Shown here piece by piece: positions 28,832-36,552 of a stretch of DNA of 64,000 nucleotides (position 1 is its first letter; the number at the start of each line of letters is the position of its first letter). This DNA is from Mycobacterium scrofulaceum (GTDB taxonomy: Bacteria; Actinomycetota; Actinomycetes; Mycobacteriales; Mycobacteriaceae), in the NCBI RefSeq assembly GCF_002086735.1, contig NZ_MVIJ01000010.1:83460-147459 (forward strand). Direction: 5' to 3'. Under the pieces are notes generated by a model that was not told where the DNA came from, ran no database searches, and saw only the letters and a program-made list of their open reading frames with translations. Made by a program: the position numbers and the translations under genes.

Positions 28832-29449
28832 TCACGAGGGCCGGGCGAACAGCGCCGCTTCGACCATCTCGCAGACCGAGTGCCCCAGATGCAGGCACGC
28901 CTCCTGGACCCGGCCGGTGTTGTCGCTGGGCACCCGGATGCAGAACTCGGCGACGTCGGCCACCTTCCCGCCGCGCGCGCCGGTGAGCGCCACGGTCTTC
29001 ATCCCGGCACCGGCGGCCGCCTCGAGCGCGCGGACGACGTTCGGTGAGTTGCCCGACGTGGTGAGGCCGACCACGACATCGCCCGCACGACCGGCGGCGA
29101 GCACCTGGCGGGCGAACACCTCGTCGTAGGAATAGTCGTTGCCGATCGCCGTCATGGCCGCCGTGGCGTCCGGCAGGCTGATGGCGGCCAGGCCCGGGCG
29201 GTCGAAGGCGAAGCGGCCCATCAGCTCCGCGGCCAGATGCCCCGCGTCCTGCGCCGATCCGCCGTTGCCGAAGAAGATCACCTTGCCGCCGGAGCGCAAC
29301 GACTCGATCATCAGTCGCGCGACCTCGACGGTCTGCTCGGCGATCTCCCCCGACAGCATCTGTTGCTTGACCGCGATGGTGTCCGCCAATCGCTCCCGGA
29401 CCAGCTCGGCGCTCGGCGCGACGACGTCCGAGGTGCTCATGCCTGCCAT
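28832..29449 (-). CDS. gmhA: Sedoheptulose-7-phosphate isomerase
   Basis: A 205-aa SIS-domain isomerase making D-glycero-D-manno-heptose 7-phosphate. The FFGNGGSAQDAGHLAAELMGRF segment is diagnostic, with TSGNSPNV and VPSDNTGRVQEAHL-type ending (here VPSDNTGRVQEACLHLGH). ATG 29449 has AAGGGA 8 nt upstream; ATG 29440, which overlaps the hddA stop as ATGA, is equally plausible. It is coupled to hddA. Confidence 0.9.
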   Translation of the reverse strand: MAGMSTSDVVAPSAELVRERLADTIAVKQQMLSGEIAEQTVEVARLMIESLRSGGKVIFFGNGGSAQDAGHLAAELMGRFAFDRPGLAAISLPDATAAMTAIGNDYSYDEVFARQVLAAGRAGDVVVGLTTSGNSPNVVRALEAAAGAGMKTVALTGARGGKVADVAEFCIRVPSDNTGRVQEACLHLGHSVCEMVEAALFARPS

Positions 29450-30462
29450 GTGGTCAATCCCTTGCTCTCGAAGGCGAATTCGGTGATGGAAGCCCCGGCC
29501 GCCTCCAGGCTTTCGATGAGCCGGTGCTTCTTCGCGAAGTCGCAGAACAGCAGGATGTAGCCGCCGCCGCCCGCGCCGGTGATCTTGCCGCCGAGCGCAC
29601 CGTTTTTCAGGGCCAGGTCGTAGAGCTCGTCGATGCGCTCGTTGGTGATGTAGGGCGACATGCGTTTCTTCTGCGTCCAGGCCTCGCCCAGCAGCGCACC
29701 GAAATCGTTGAGCTTGTTGGTCAGCAGGGCGGCCTTCATGGCAACCGCCAGCTCCTTCTGCGCGCGCAGTCCCGCGAGCGTGTCGTCCGCGCCCGTGGTG
29801 GCGCGCCGGGTCTGGTCCTCGATCACTCGGGCGGAGTCCCGGGTGATGCCCGTAAAGCACAGCAGCAGGCTCAGTTCCAGTTCGAAGGCGGTCTCGTCGC
29901 GGATGCGCAGCGGGTTGACGATCACGCGGTCGGTGAACTCGATGAAGTTGAATCCCCCGAACGTCGCGGCGTAGAGGTCCTGCATGCCACCGGTGATGCC
30001 CAGGTCCTCGCGCTCGATGGCGCACGCCAGTTGCGCGGTCTCGTACTCCCCCATCGGCACGCCGTAGTGCTCGGCGAGCAGGCCGGTGAGCGCCACCATC
30101 ATCGTCGATGACGAGCCCAGCCCCGAGCCCGGAGGTGCGCTCGAACGCAGCACCAGGTCGTAGCCGTCCGTGCCCTCCCTGCCGAAGCGGCGCACGGCGG
30201 CCTTGATCAGGTCCAGACTGCCGTCGTAGAGGATCTCGCTGTCCAGCGTCATCTCGTGGGTGGTCTTGAAGTCCACCGACTCGATCGTGACCCTACGATC
30301 GGTGCGTGGGGTGAGCGATCCCTGCGCGTAGCGGTCGATGGTCGCGGACAGGACGCAGCCGCCTTCGGTGGCCGGGAACGGAGGTACGTCGGTGCCGCCC
30401 CCCGCGAACGAGATCCGCAGCGGCGCGCGTGCACGGATTCGGGGCCGGGGCAGGGAATTCAC
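29437..30462 (-). CDS. hddA: D-glycero-alpha-D-manno-heptose-7-phosphate 1-kinase
   Basis: A 341-aa GHMP kinase: RAPLRISFAGGGTDVPPF at the N terminus, the ATP loop PPGSGLGSSSTMMVAL, and the late KITGAGGGGYILLF motif. With GmhA and GmhB it would give D-glycero-alpha-D-manno-heptose 1-phosphate, the GDP-heptose route. The guanylyltransferase HddC is not in the window. The start is GTG 30462. It diverges from the methyltransferase at 30670 across about 207 nt. Confidence 0.9.
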   Translation of the reverse strand: MNSLPRPRIRARAPLRISFAGGGTDVPPFPATEGGCVLSATIDRYAQGSLTPRTDRRVTIESVDFKTTHEMTLDSEILYDGSLDLIKAAVRRFGREGTDGYDLVLRSSAPPGSGLGSSSTMMVALTGLLAEHYGVPMGEYETAQLACAIEREDLGITGGMQDLYAATFGGFNFIEFTDRVIVNPLRIRDETAFELELSLLLCFTGITRDSARVIEDQTRRATTGADDTLAGLRAQKELAVAMKAALLTNKLNDFGALLGEAWTQKKRMSPYITNERIDELYDLALKNGALGGKITGAGGGGYILLFCDFAKKHRLIESLEAAGASITEFAFESKGLTTWQA

Positions 30463-30669
30463 TGTCGAGACAATCCGCTCAACCGGCCGACGCGCGTCCC
30501 GCGATCGTCAGCGAAAGGTGCGCCATGTGCCGACCCCATCCGTTGCCTGCGGGAGGCCCATTGCATCGCCTCGCGCGAAGAGCCCTAGCGTAGCAGCAGG
30601 ATCGGCGGAAAAATTGCGATTCACCTGCGGATTACGCCCACCCACCCACGCCTCGAGGAAAGCGGTGAG

Positions 30670-31419
30670 ATGAGCCAGGATGCAGTCGAATTGACCCGTG
30701 GTCTGCTCACCGAGGACGCCGCGCTGCGGCACGGTTTCCTCGACGTGCTGGGCGAATCGACGGCGTCTCCGGCCCCCACGGTCGCACAGCGCGCCATGAA
30801 CAGCCCGCTGGTCGCGACGGTCTACGAGCGACTGTGGCGCCCCGCCGCGTTCTACGTCGCCAGCGGTGTCACGACCGGGGCCGAGCAGCGGCGGGCGGCT
30901 TCGGCGCTGCGGCTGTGCACGGCGGGTCTATTGCTCGATGTCGCTTGCGGCCCAGGGAATTTCACCGCATCGCTGGCGGAGCAACTACCGGGCGGCGGCC
31001 TCGCCGTCGGTTTCGACATCTCCGAGCCGATGCTGACCCGCGCCGTGCTGGACAACCACACCCCGCGCACCGCCTACGTCCGCGGCGACGCCCGCGCGCT
31101 GCCGTTCGCCGACGCGACATTCGACGCGGTGTGCTGCTTCGGCGCGTTGTACCTGATGCCCGAGCCGTTCCGCGTGGCACGCGAAATGCTGCGGGTGCTC
31201 AAGCCCGGGGGCCGCGTCGCGGTCCTGACCAGCTACGTCCCGGACCTGCCCCCGATCCGCCATGCGATGACCGCCGGTGCCCGCCTCATCGGGCTCACCA
31301 TGTTCGACCGGCACTCCTTCGTCGACCTGTTCGCGTCGGCCGGCCTGGTGGATATCGAGCAACAGACGCAACGCGCGCTGCAGTTCGTCGCCGCGGCGAA
31401 GCCGGGCCGAGGAGCCTAG
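30670..31419 (+). CDS. Class I SAM-dependent methyltransferase
   Basis: A 249-aa UbiE/Methyltransf_11-type enzyme. Motif I is LLLDVACGPGNFTASLAEQL (about residues 91-110), then VGFDISEPML, and post-motifs ALPFADATFDAVCCFGALY and MLRVLKPGGRVAVL. Related mycobacterial proteins act on small lipids or quinone-like molecules. GAGGAAAG precedes the ATG. Its stop overlaps the convergent small gene by 4 nt. Substrate unknown. Confidence 0.82.
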   Translation: MSQDAVELTRGLLTEDAALRHGFLDVLGESTASPAPTVAQRAMNSPLVATVYERLWRPAAFYVASGVTTGAEQRRAASALRLCTAGLLLDVACGPGNFTASLAEQLPGGGLAVGFDISEPMLTRAVLDNHTPRTAYVRGDARALPFADATFDAVCCFGALYLMPEPFRVAREMLRVLKPGGRVAVLTSYVPDLPPIRHAMTAGARLIGLTMFDRHSFVDLFASAGLVDIEQQTQRALQFVAAAKPGRGA

Positions 31420-31679
31420 GAGGCGGCCTTGCAGACGCCGAGGACCCGGACGACCGGCGCGCCCGCCTCACACTCCAGGACCCAGGGCTCGCCACCACCG
31501 GACGGCCCCGAGCCTGGCTCGGCCGTGAGCGTGAACATCACCGGCTGACCGCTGCGCTGCGTCATCTGCGTGCACTCGACCCGGAACAGCCGGAAATCAC
31601 CGCCGTCGTCGATGGCGAGCGAGAACCCGGGCCGCACCGACTCAACCGGCACCCTCTGCAGGTAGTAGTCAACGTTCAT
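31416..31679 (-). CDS. Small conserved-type hypothetical protein
   Basis: An 87-aa protein starting MNVDYYLQRVPVESVRPGF. It has two cysteines, one mid-protein (RVECTQMTQ) and one in the C-terminal VLGVCKAAS, and no membrane segment. Codon use is like its neighbours and the ATG fits. I do not recognise the family. It lies between a convergent methyltransferase gene and the M42 peptidase gene upstream on the same strand (85 nt apart). Confidence 0.5.
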   Translation of the reverse strand: MNVDYYLQRVPVESVRPGFSLAIDDGGDFRLFRVECTQMTQRSGQPVMFTLTAEPGSGPSGGGEPWVLECEAGAPVVRVLGVCKAAS

Positions 31680-31764
31680 CCGTCGACCGTATGGCCGGAT
31701 TCGCGGCGCGCCGGACGCCGCCACGCGCCTCTTAGCCAATGTTCAGGGGAATTTTGGCGGGGTA

Positions 31765-32907
31765 TTAACCTTCGCCGCGCGCGTGTGCGCCGGGCTGCAG
31801 CACGAACTCGACGACGACCGATGCCATGTCGTCGATGGCGCTGCGGGGGATGACTTCGTAGCCGTGGGTGCTCAGCGTGGGCACGCACAGCAGACCCGCA
31901 CGCGGCGTCAGCCCGGCGGCCTTCGAGTGCGACGCGTCGGATTCGAAGGCGCCCAGCACGGCCGCCTGGGGCGACAGGCCGAGCTTGGTGGCGATGCCCA
32001 TCAGCCGGTCGGCGACGTCCTTGTCGTAGACGCAGAGGGCGTCGCTGTAGCCGACGATCGGGCCGCCGGCGACGCTGGTGCTGTACTCGCGTTCAGTGGG
32101 GCCGACCTCCAGCGCGAGGGTGAGCGTCCCCGGCAGCGACCCGCTGGCGTATGTGCCCCCGACCCCGCCGATCTCCTCGTTCGTGGTGAACACGAAATAC
32201 ACGTCGTCGACTGGTCGTTCGCCACGCTCGCGCAGCATGCGAGCCGCGCGCAGCAGGGCGGTCGCCGCGGCGCGGTCGTCGAGGAAGTAGGAACCCAGGT
32301 AGCCGCCGATCTCGACCACCGTCCTCTTGCCGCGTTCCACGCACACGCGCGTGCCGGGCCGAACGCCCGCGACCTCCAGCTCGTCGGTGCTCAAACCGGT
32401 GAAGACGTAGACGTGGTGCCAGTCCAGCGCGCGGTCACCCTTGTCGGGCTTGGTCTCCCAGATCCGGTGGCTCTCCAGGGTGGTGTGCTCGGAGCCGAGC
32501 GTGAGCACCGCGGTCAGCGTCTCGTGCTCGCCGAGCACCGCGACCGGCCCCAGACCGAAGTTGCCGGGATACATCGTCCCCAGCTGCGTCACATGCAGCG
32601 CGCCGTCCGGCTCCACCCGTTTGACCAGCATGGACAGCTCGTCCATGTGCGCCATGACCCGCGTCGCGACGCCCGGTTCGGCCGCCGAGGACACCCGGTG
32701 CCGGTGGCTGCGGCCGTCGTCGCCGGCCGGCGGGTTCGCGCCGACGTAGCCGATCAGGTTGCCCGCGTCGTCGGTCCACATATCGTCGACGACGGACCGC
32801 AGCTCGCGGGCGCATACCGCCCTGACCTGGTCTTCCTGGCCGCACGGGCCGTATGCCCACAGGAGTTCTTGCAGCAGGTGGGTGGCGTTGTCCTCGCGCG
32901 TCGCCAT
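31765..32907 (-). CDS. M42-family aminopeptidase/endoglucanase-like metallopeptidase
   Basis: A 380-aa co-catalytic zinc peptidase. Metal-site segments are VMAHMDELSMLVK (His, Asp), YFLDDRAAATALL (bridging Asp), TNEEIGGVGG (catalytic Glu pair) and a late VPTLSTHGYEV with a His ligand. M42 enzymes are large oligomeric aminopeptidases acting on peptides in the cytoplasm. The ATG is well defined. It is separate from the P450 gene upstream (104 nt gap). Not obviously part of an operon. Confidence 0.88.
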   Translation of the reverse strand: MATREDNATHLLQELLWAYGPCGQEDQVRAVCARELRSVVDDMWTDDAGNLIGYVGANPPAGDDGRSHRHRVSSAAEPGVATRVMAHMDELSMLVKRVEPDGALHVTQLGTMYPGNFGLGPVAVLGEHETLTAVLTLGSEHTTLESHRIWETKPDKGDRALDWHHVYVFTGLSTDELEVAGVRPGTRVCVERGKRTVVEIGGYLGSYFLDDRAAATALLRAARMLRERGERPVDDVYFVFTTNEEIGGVGGTYASGSLPGTLTLALEVGPTEREYSTSVAGGPIVGYSDALCVYDKDVADRLMGIATKLGLSPQAAVLGAFESDASHSKAAGLTPRAGLLCVPTLSTHGYEVIPRSAIDDMASVVVEFVLQPGAHARGEG

Positions 32908-33011
32908 CAGGTCCTTTCGGGGGTCGCGGCTCGTCCGAAGGGATCAGTACCCGCGCCGGGTGGTGGGCAATCGCGCGGTGCGCTCTTTCGCCGATCGTCT
33001 CGGTTCGGCGA

Positions 33012-34232
33012 CTACGCGTACGCGAGCCGCAGGCGCTCGAGGCGCCGCACCAGGAGACTGGGGAGCCAGTTCCCGACGTCCGCGGCCGTGATGTCCGAAG
33101 TCCGCGCGAGGAGCCGGCCCAGGACGATGTTCGCCTCCAACCGCGCCAGTGCGGCCCCGACGCAGAAGTGGATTCCCTTCCCAAAACTGATGTGGCCCTT
33201 CCCCGCAGGCCGGTCGAGCCGAAATTCGTCGGGATTGTCGAAGTGCGACGGATCCCTGTTGGCCGCTCCCCACAACAGAAGTAGCCGCGAACCCGCCGGC
33301 AACTCGGCACCGCAGAGTTCGGTGTCGTTGACGACGTGGCGATAGTGACCCCGGAAAGGCGGTTCGTAGCGCAGCACCTCCTCCAGGAACGCGCCGAGCA
33401 GCTCGGGCCGATCGCGCACCTGCCGCTGGATATCGGGCCGCGTCGCCAAAACCCAAGCGGCGGAACCGATCAGGGAGGCCGTCGACTCACCGCCCGCGCT
33501 GAACAGGGTGATCATCATCGCGAGCGCCGCCAGGTCGTCCAGTTCGCCGGACGCGCAGGCCGCAGCAAGATCACCGAGCAGATTGTCGCGTGGGTTGCTC
33601 GCCGCGTTGTGGAACTGTCCGGTGATGTAACCGCTGAGCTCCATCACGGCTACGCCGGCGGCGTCCATCTGATCCTGGGTGACCAGGCCTTCCACGACCT
33701 GGGTGGCGGCGTAGCCCCACCGGATGATCTTGTCGATGTCGGCGTCGGGGACGCCGATGATCCTCCCGACGATCATCATGGGTAGCCGGTTGGCCATCGC
33801 GCTCATCCATTCGATGCGCCCGCCTTGCGCGTGGGCATCCCAGAGGTGGGCGGCGGTCTCGGCGATGAAGGGCTCGAACGCGCGGATGCGTTTCGCCGCG
33901 AGCTGCGGCAGCAGCATCTTTCGATGCGCCGAGTGGACCGGTTCGTCCGCGGTCGCCAACGCTTGAGTGGGCCCGCCGAGTTCTCCGACGGGGAAGGCGG
34001 TGACGGCGCCCCCGGGCTGATACATCATCGTCGCCGTCAGGTTGGACGAGAAGTCCGCGCAGCGTGCGACCGCCTCGTTGACGCCCGTCCAGCTGCTCAC
34101 CGCGTAAAAGCGCGAATCACCGATGCGATGGACATGCCCGGCCCGGTGCATCCGCGCGTAGAGCAACTGCGGGTCCTGGATGAACCGCTCGTCGAACAGC
34201 GCGAGCCCGAGGCCGCCGGCATTCGAATCCAT
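33012..34232 (-). CDS. Cytochrome P450, CYP144-like
   Basis: A 406-aa P450 with I-helix FSAGGESTASL, ExxR in EEVLRYEPP and the heme-Cys loop FGKGIHFCVGAALAR. By recall it closely resembles M. tuberculosis CYP144 (Rv1777), for example HRIGDSRFYAVSSW, FSSNLTATM and the long RLPMMIVGRIIG stretch. CYP144 substrate is unknown. It diverges from a TetR gene across 189 nt carrying two palindromes, matching the Rv1777/Rv1776c arrangement. Redox partners are not adjacent. Confidence 0.9.
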   Translation of the reverse strand: MDSNAGGLGLALFDERFIQDPQLLYARMHRAGHVHRIGDSRFYAVSSWTGVNEAVARCADFSSNLTATMMYQPGGAVTAFPVGELGGPTQALATADEPVHSAHRKMLLPQLAAKRIRAFEPFIAETAAHLWDAHAQGGRIEWMSAMANRLPMMIVGRIIGVPDADIDKIIRWGYAATQVVEGLVTQDQMDAAGVAVMELSGYITGQFHNAASNPRDNLLGDLAAACASGELDDLAALAMMITLFSAGGESTASLIGSAAWVLATRPDIQRQVRDRPELLGAFLEEVLRYEPPFRGHYRHVVNDTELCGAELPAGSRLLLLWGAANRDPSHFDNPDEFRLDRPAGKGHISFGKGIHFCVGAALARLEANIVLGRLLARTSDITAADVGNWLPSLLVRRLERLRLAYA

Positions 34233-34345
34233 GACTCAACGCTGGGTCGCCCGGACATCCGCCGTCAATGGACGTGCCAAAAGTTGCGATCCGGGCCACC
34301 AAGGTGGCGCGACGCCTGTCTCACCGGCCTTGAGGTAGCTGCGCC

Positions 34346-34385
34346 CATGTTGGAACATGTGGCTGGTGTCGTCTCAGTTCTGAGA
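34346..34385. promoter_or_regulatory. Two palindromes between P450 and TetR genes
   Basis: CATGTTGGAACATG (34346-34359) and TCTCAGTTCTGAGA (34372-34385) are each perfect 6-bp inverted repeats around two central bases. They lie in the divergent promoter region, the second 37 nt before the TetR start. They are likely binding sites for that TetR protein. Confidence 0.55.
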
Positions 34386-34421
34386 ACGCACCGACCCGAC
34401 GACTCAAGGGAGTGCACGCCC

Positions 34422-34991
34422 ATGGCCGGTCACGACTGGGTCATTGGTGGCGACCGCCGGTCCGCCGCGGCCGACCGCATCTACGCCGCCGCGACCGACC
34501 TCGTGGTCCGCGAGGGACTGGACGCGTTCGACATCGACACCCTGGCGGCGCGGGTGCACTGCTCGAGGGCCACCATCTATCGCTACGCGGGCGGCAAGGC
34601 CCAGATCCGCGACGCGGTGCTGATCCGCCTGTCGGCCGGGATCATCGAGACGGTTCGGCGCGCCGTGGCGGGGCGAAGTGGGCCCGACCGCGTCGTCACC
34701 GCCGTCACCGTCGCACTCGAACAGATCAGGTCGGACCCGCTGCGGCGGCTGATGCTCACCCCGGGCAGCACCCCGGACCTGGGCGAGCTGCATGCCTCGC
34801 CGGTGCTCAGTCACCTTGCCGCCGAGCTCACGGGCATCACCGACGACCCGGACGCGGCGCAGTGGATCGTGCGCGTGGTGTTGTCCCTGGCCTACTGGCC
34901 GCTCGCGAACAGTCGCGTCGAACGAACCGTGCTGGAGCGGTTCCTGGCCCCCGGTTTTGCCCGGGGCGAATCGGCCGGCGGAATTCGCTGA
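34422..34991 (+). CDS. TetR-family regulator (Rv1776c-like)
   Basis: A 189-aa repressor with an N-terminal helix-turn-helix: ADRIYAAATDLVVREGLDAF then ARVHCSRATIYRYAGGKAQI. The rest is the ligand-binding helical domain. ATG 34422 has AAGGGAG about 9 nt upstream. Divergent from the CYP144-like gene, it probably represses it. Its stop codon is part of the first palindrome upstream of the next TetR gene. Confidence 0.85.
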   Translation: MAGHDWVIGGDRRSAAADRIYAAATDLVVREGLDAFDIDTLAARVHCSRATIYRYAGGKAQIRDAVLIRLSAGIIETVRRAVAGRSGPDRVVTAVTVALEQIRSDPLRRLMLTPGSTPDLGELHASPVLSHLAAELTGITDDPDAAQWIVRVVLSLAYWPLANSRVERTVLERFLAPGFARGESAGGIR

Positions 34992-35013
34992 CGATCGTCA
35001 TTGACGGCCGTCA
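34989..35013. promoter_or_regulatory. Tandem perfect palindromes, TetR operator
   Basis: TGACGATCGTCA (34989-35000) and TGACGGCCGTCA (35002-35013) are two perfect 12-bp palindromes of form TGACG-N2-CGTCA, one base apart. They end 23 nt before the next TetR start, where a repressor would cover the promoter. The first includes the TGA of the preceding gene. Confidence 0.75.
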
Positions 35014-35036
35014 GTCATTGGCAGTACCGTGCCCCC

Positions 35037-35633
35037 ATGGAGTCGACGCACGCCCCCGCCACAGCCGGGGGCGTCCGCGAGGCCCGCCGACTGGAAACCC
35101 GGGCGCGCCTGTTCGACGCCGCGTTGACCGAAATCGGGCAGCGTGGGCTGGCCGCCGCCGACGTGAGTGCCATCGCCGCCGCGGCGGGCGTGGTGCGCGG
35201 GACGTTCTATTTCCACTTCCCCACCAAGGAGCACGTTCTCGCCGAGTTGGAGCGCAACGAGGAGACCCGGATCATCAGCGAACTGGGTGACGCCACGGGC
35301 GATCTGGCGACGGTTCTCGCACAGCTCGTCACTCACGTGCTCGACGCCGAACGTCGTTTGGGCGCAGCGGTTTTCCGCGACATGCTCGGGCTGCACTTCT
35401 CGTCGTCCCGCCCGGTCGAAGACGAGCTGGCCCAACACCCGCTCGCGGGGTTTCTGGTGGGCGTGATCGGCCGCGCGCAAGCCGCGGGGCAGGTGTCCTC
35501 GGGTGCGGACGCCACGGAACTGGCGATGTTCTTTCTCACCGGACTCTTTGCCCTCCTGGCCACCGGAACACACGACCCCGCGCAGTTGAAGCGTTACGTG
35601 ACAACGATTGTCAAGGGAATGGAGAAACGATGA
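35037..35633 (+). CDS. TetR-family regulator of diiron gene
   Basis: A 198-aa repressor. The N-terminal DNA-binding domain is LETRARLFDAALTEIGQRG then ISAIAAAAGVVRGTFYFHFPTKEHVL. ATG 35037 is the start; an in-frame TTG-type start upstream would extend into the palindromic operator. It overlaps the downstream ferritin-like gene by ATGA. Autoregulation by the tandem palindromes is very likely, which would also control the downstream gene. Confidence 0.88.
   Translation: MESTHAPATAGGVREARRLETRARLFDAALTEIGQRGLAAADVSAIAAAAGVVRGTFYFHFPTKEHVLAELERNEETRIISELGDATGDLATVLAQLVTHVLDAERRLGAAVFRDMLGLHFSSSRPVEDELAQHPLAGFLVGVIGRAQAAGQVSSGADATELAMFFLTGLFALLATGTHDPAQLKRYVTTIVKGMEKR
35599..35613. promoter_or_regulatory. 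TGACAA-N3-TTGTCA palindrome inside tetR 3' end
   Basis: TGACAACGATTGTCA is a 15-bp interrupted palindrome 17 nt before the diiron gene start and within the tetR coding end. It resembles the TGAC...GTCA operator pair upstream of tetR. It could be a second site for the same regulator or a chance feature. Confidence 0.35.
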
Positions 35634-36454
35634 ACGCCAACGGCATCGAGGGATACCGGAAATTCTTGGCCCAGCGCGATGGCGAAGCCGACCTGCTGAA
35701 CCGGCGATTGGCGAACCGCGAGCGGTTCTTCGACGAGCTCGAAGCGAACCCCGTCCGGTCCGCCCACCCCGCCGACCGAGACGTCTTCCTGCGTAACCTG
35801 CGCCGCCGGCGTCCGGAGGCCGGGCTGGATCCGAAGATGCTGTTCCTGCTGGCGACGGCCAAACTCAACCAGGCCGAGAGGTTCGGCGTCGGACTCGGCG
35901 AAACCTACGGCCGCAACAGCGATCAGAACCTGCCGCCCGAAAACGTCTACCTCGAACTCGAAGAGCACTACCACACCCGGCTGTTGGCCTACGCGCTCGA
36001 CATCTTCGACCTGACATTCCAAGTCGTTCCGCCACCGTTCGTGATGCGCCAATTCGTCAAGACCGGCGTCTTCCTGCCGCAGCGACTGAGCTTTGCGTTC
36101 GTCGGCGCCGCCGAAATGGCGGGCTGCATCATGTTCGACGAACTTCGCCGGGCCGGCATCAAGTTGTTCGCGGACGAACCGGAAGTCTCCGCGCGAATCG
36201 AACTGCTCTACAGCGAGATCCTGACCGACGAGATCGGGCACGTCGGCTACTGCGCATCGCGGTGCACCGCCGGCGAGCGGGTGATCATGCGCCGCATCTA
36301 CCCCCTCATCGGGCGGATGTTCGCCCGCCAGACCGCCGAGATCAGCCTGCTGATCGACCCGAAGGCGCTGCACGCCCGACTCGACCGGCCGTTCGACGTG
36401 GACGAACTCACCGCCGACCTGGACAACGAAACGTATCTCGTCGCCCACCCGTGA
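35630..36454 (+). CDS. Ferritin-like diiron-carboxylate protein
   Basis: A 274-aa mostly helical protein. Putative iron ligands lie on four helices: Glu in LNQAERFGVGLGE, ExxH in LELEEHYH, Glu in FVGAAEMAGC, and DExxH in SEILTDEIGHVGYC. This pattern fits a diiron oxygenase or ferritin-like fold, but I do not recognise a named family. It is co-transcribed with the preceding tetR (ATGA overlap), so it is probably induced by a small molecule. An oxygenase or detoxification role is inference. Confidence 0.6.
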   Translation: MNANGIEGYRKFLAQRDGEADLLNRRLANRERFFDELEANPVRSAHPADRDVFLRNLRRRRPEAGLDPKMLFLLATAKLNQAERFGVGLGETYGRNSDQNLPPENVYLELEEHYHTRLLAYALDIFDLTFQVVPPPFVMRQFVKTGVFLPQRLSFAFVGAAEMAGCIMFDELRRAGIKLFADEPEVSARIELLYSEILTDEIGHVGYCASRCTAGERVIMRRIYPLIGRMFARQTAEISLLIDPKALHARLDRPFDVDELTADLDNETYLVAHP

Positions 36455-36456
36455 CG

Positions 36457-36491
36457 GGGGACCCGTTCAGCCGCTTGAACACGGGATCCCC
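36457..36491 (+). terminator. Hairpin after diiron gene
   Basis: GGGGACCCGTTCA pairs with TGAACACGGGATCCCC across a short loop, with bulges, starting 3 nt after the stop. No T-run follows, which is common for mycobacterial terminators. Confidence 0.5.
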
Positions 36492-36552
36492 TCGCGCGGA
36501 GTAACGTCATCAGCCGGTCCGGGGAACTGATGGCGAACCTTCTGGCGGTGCG

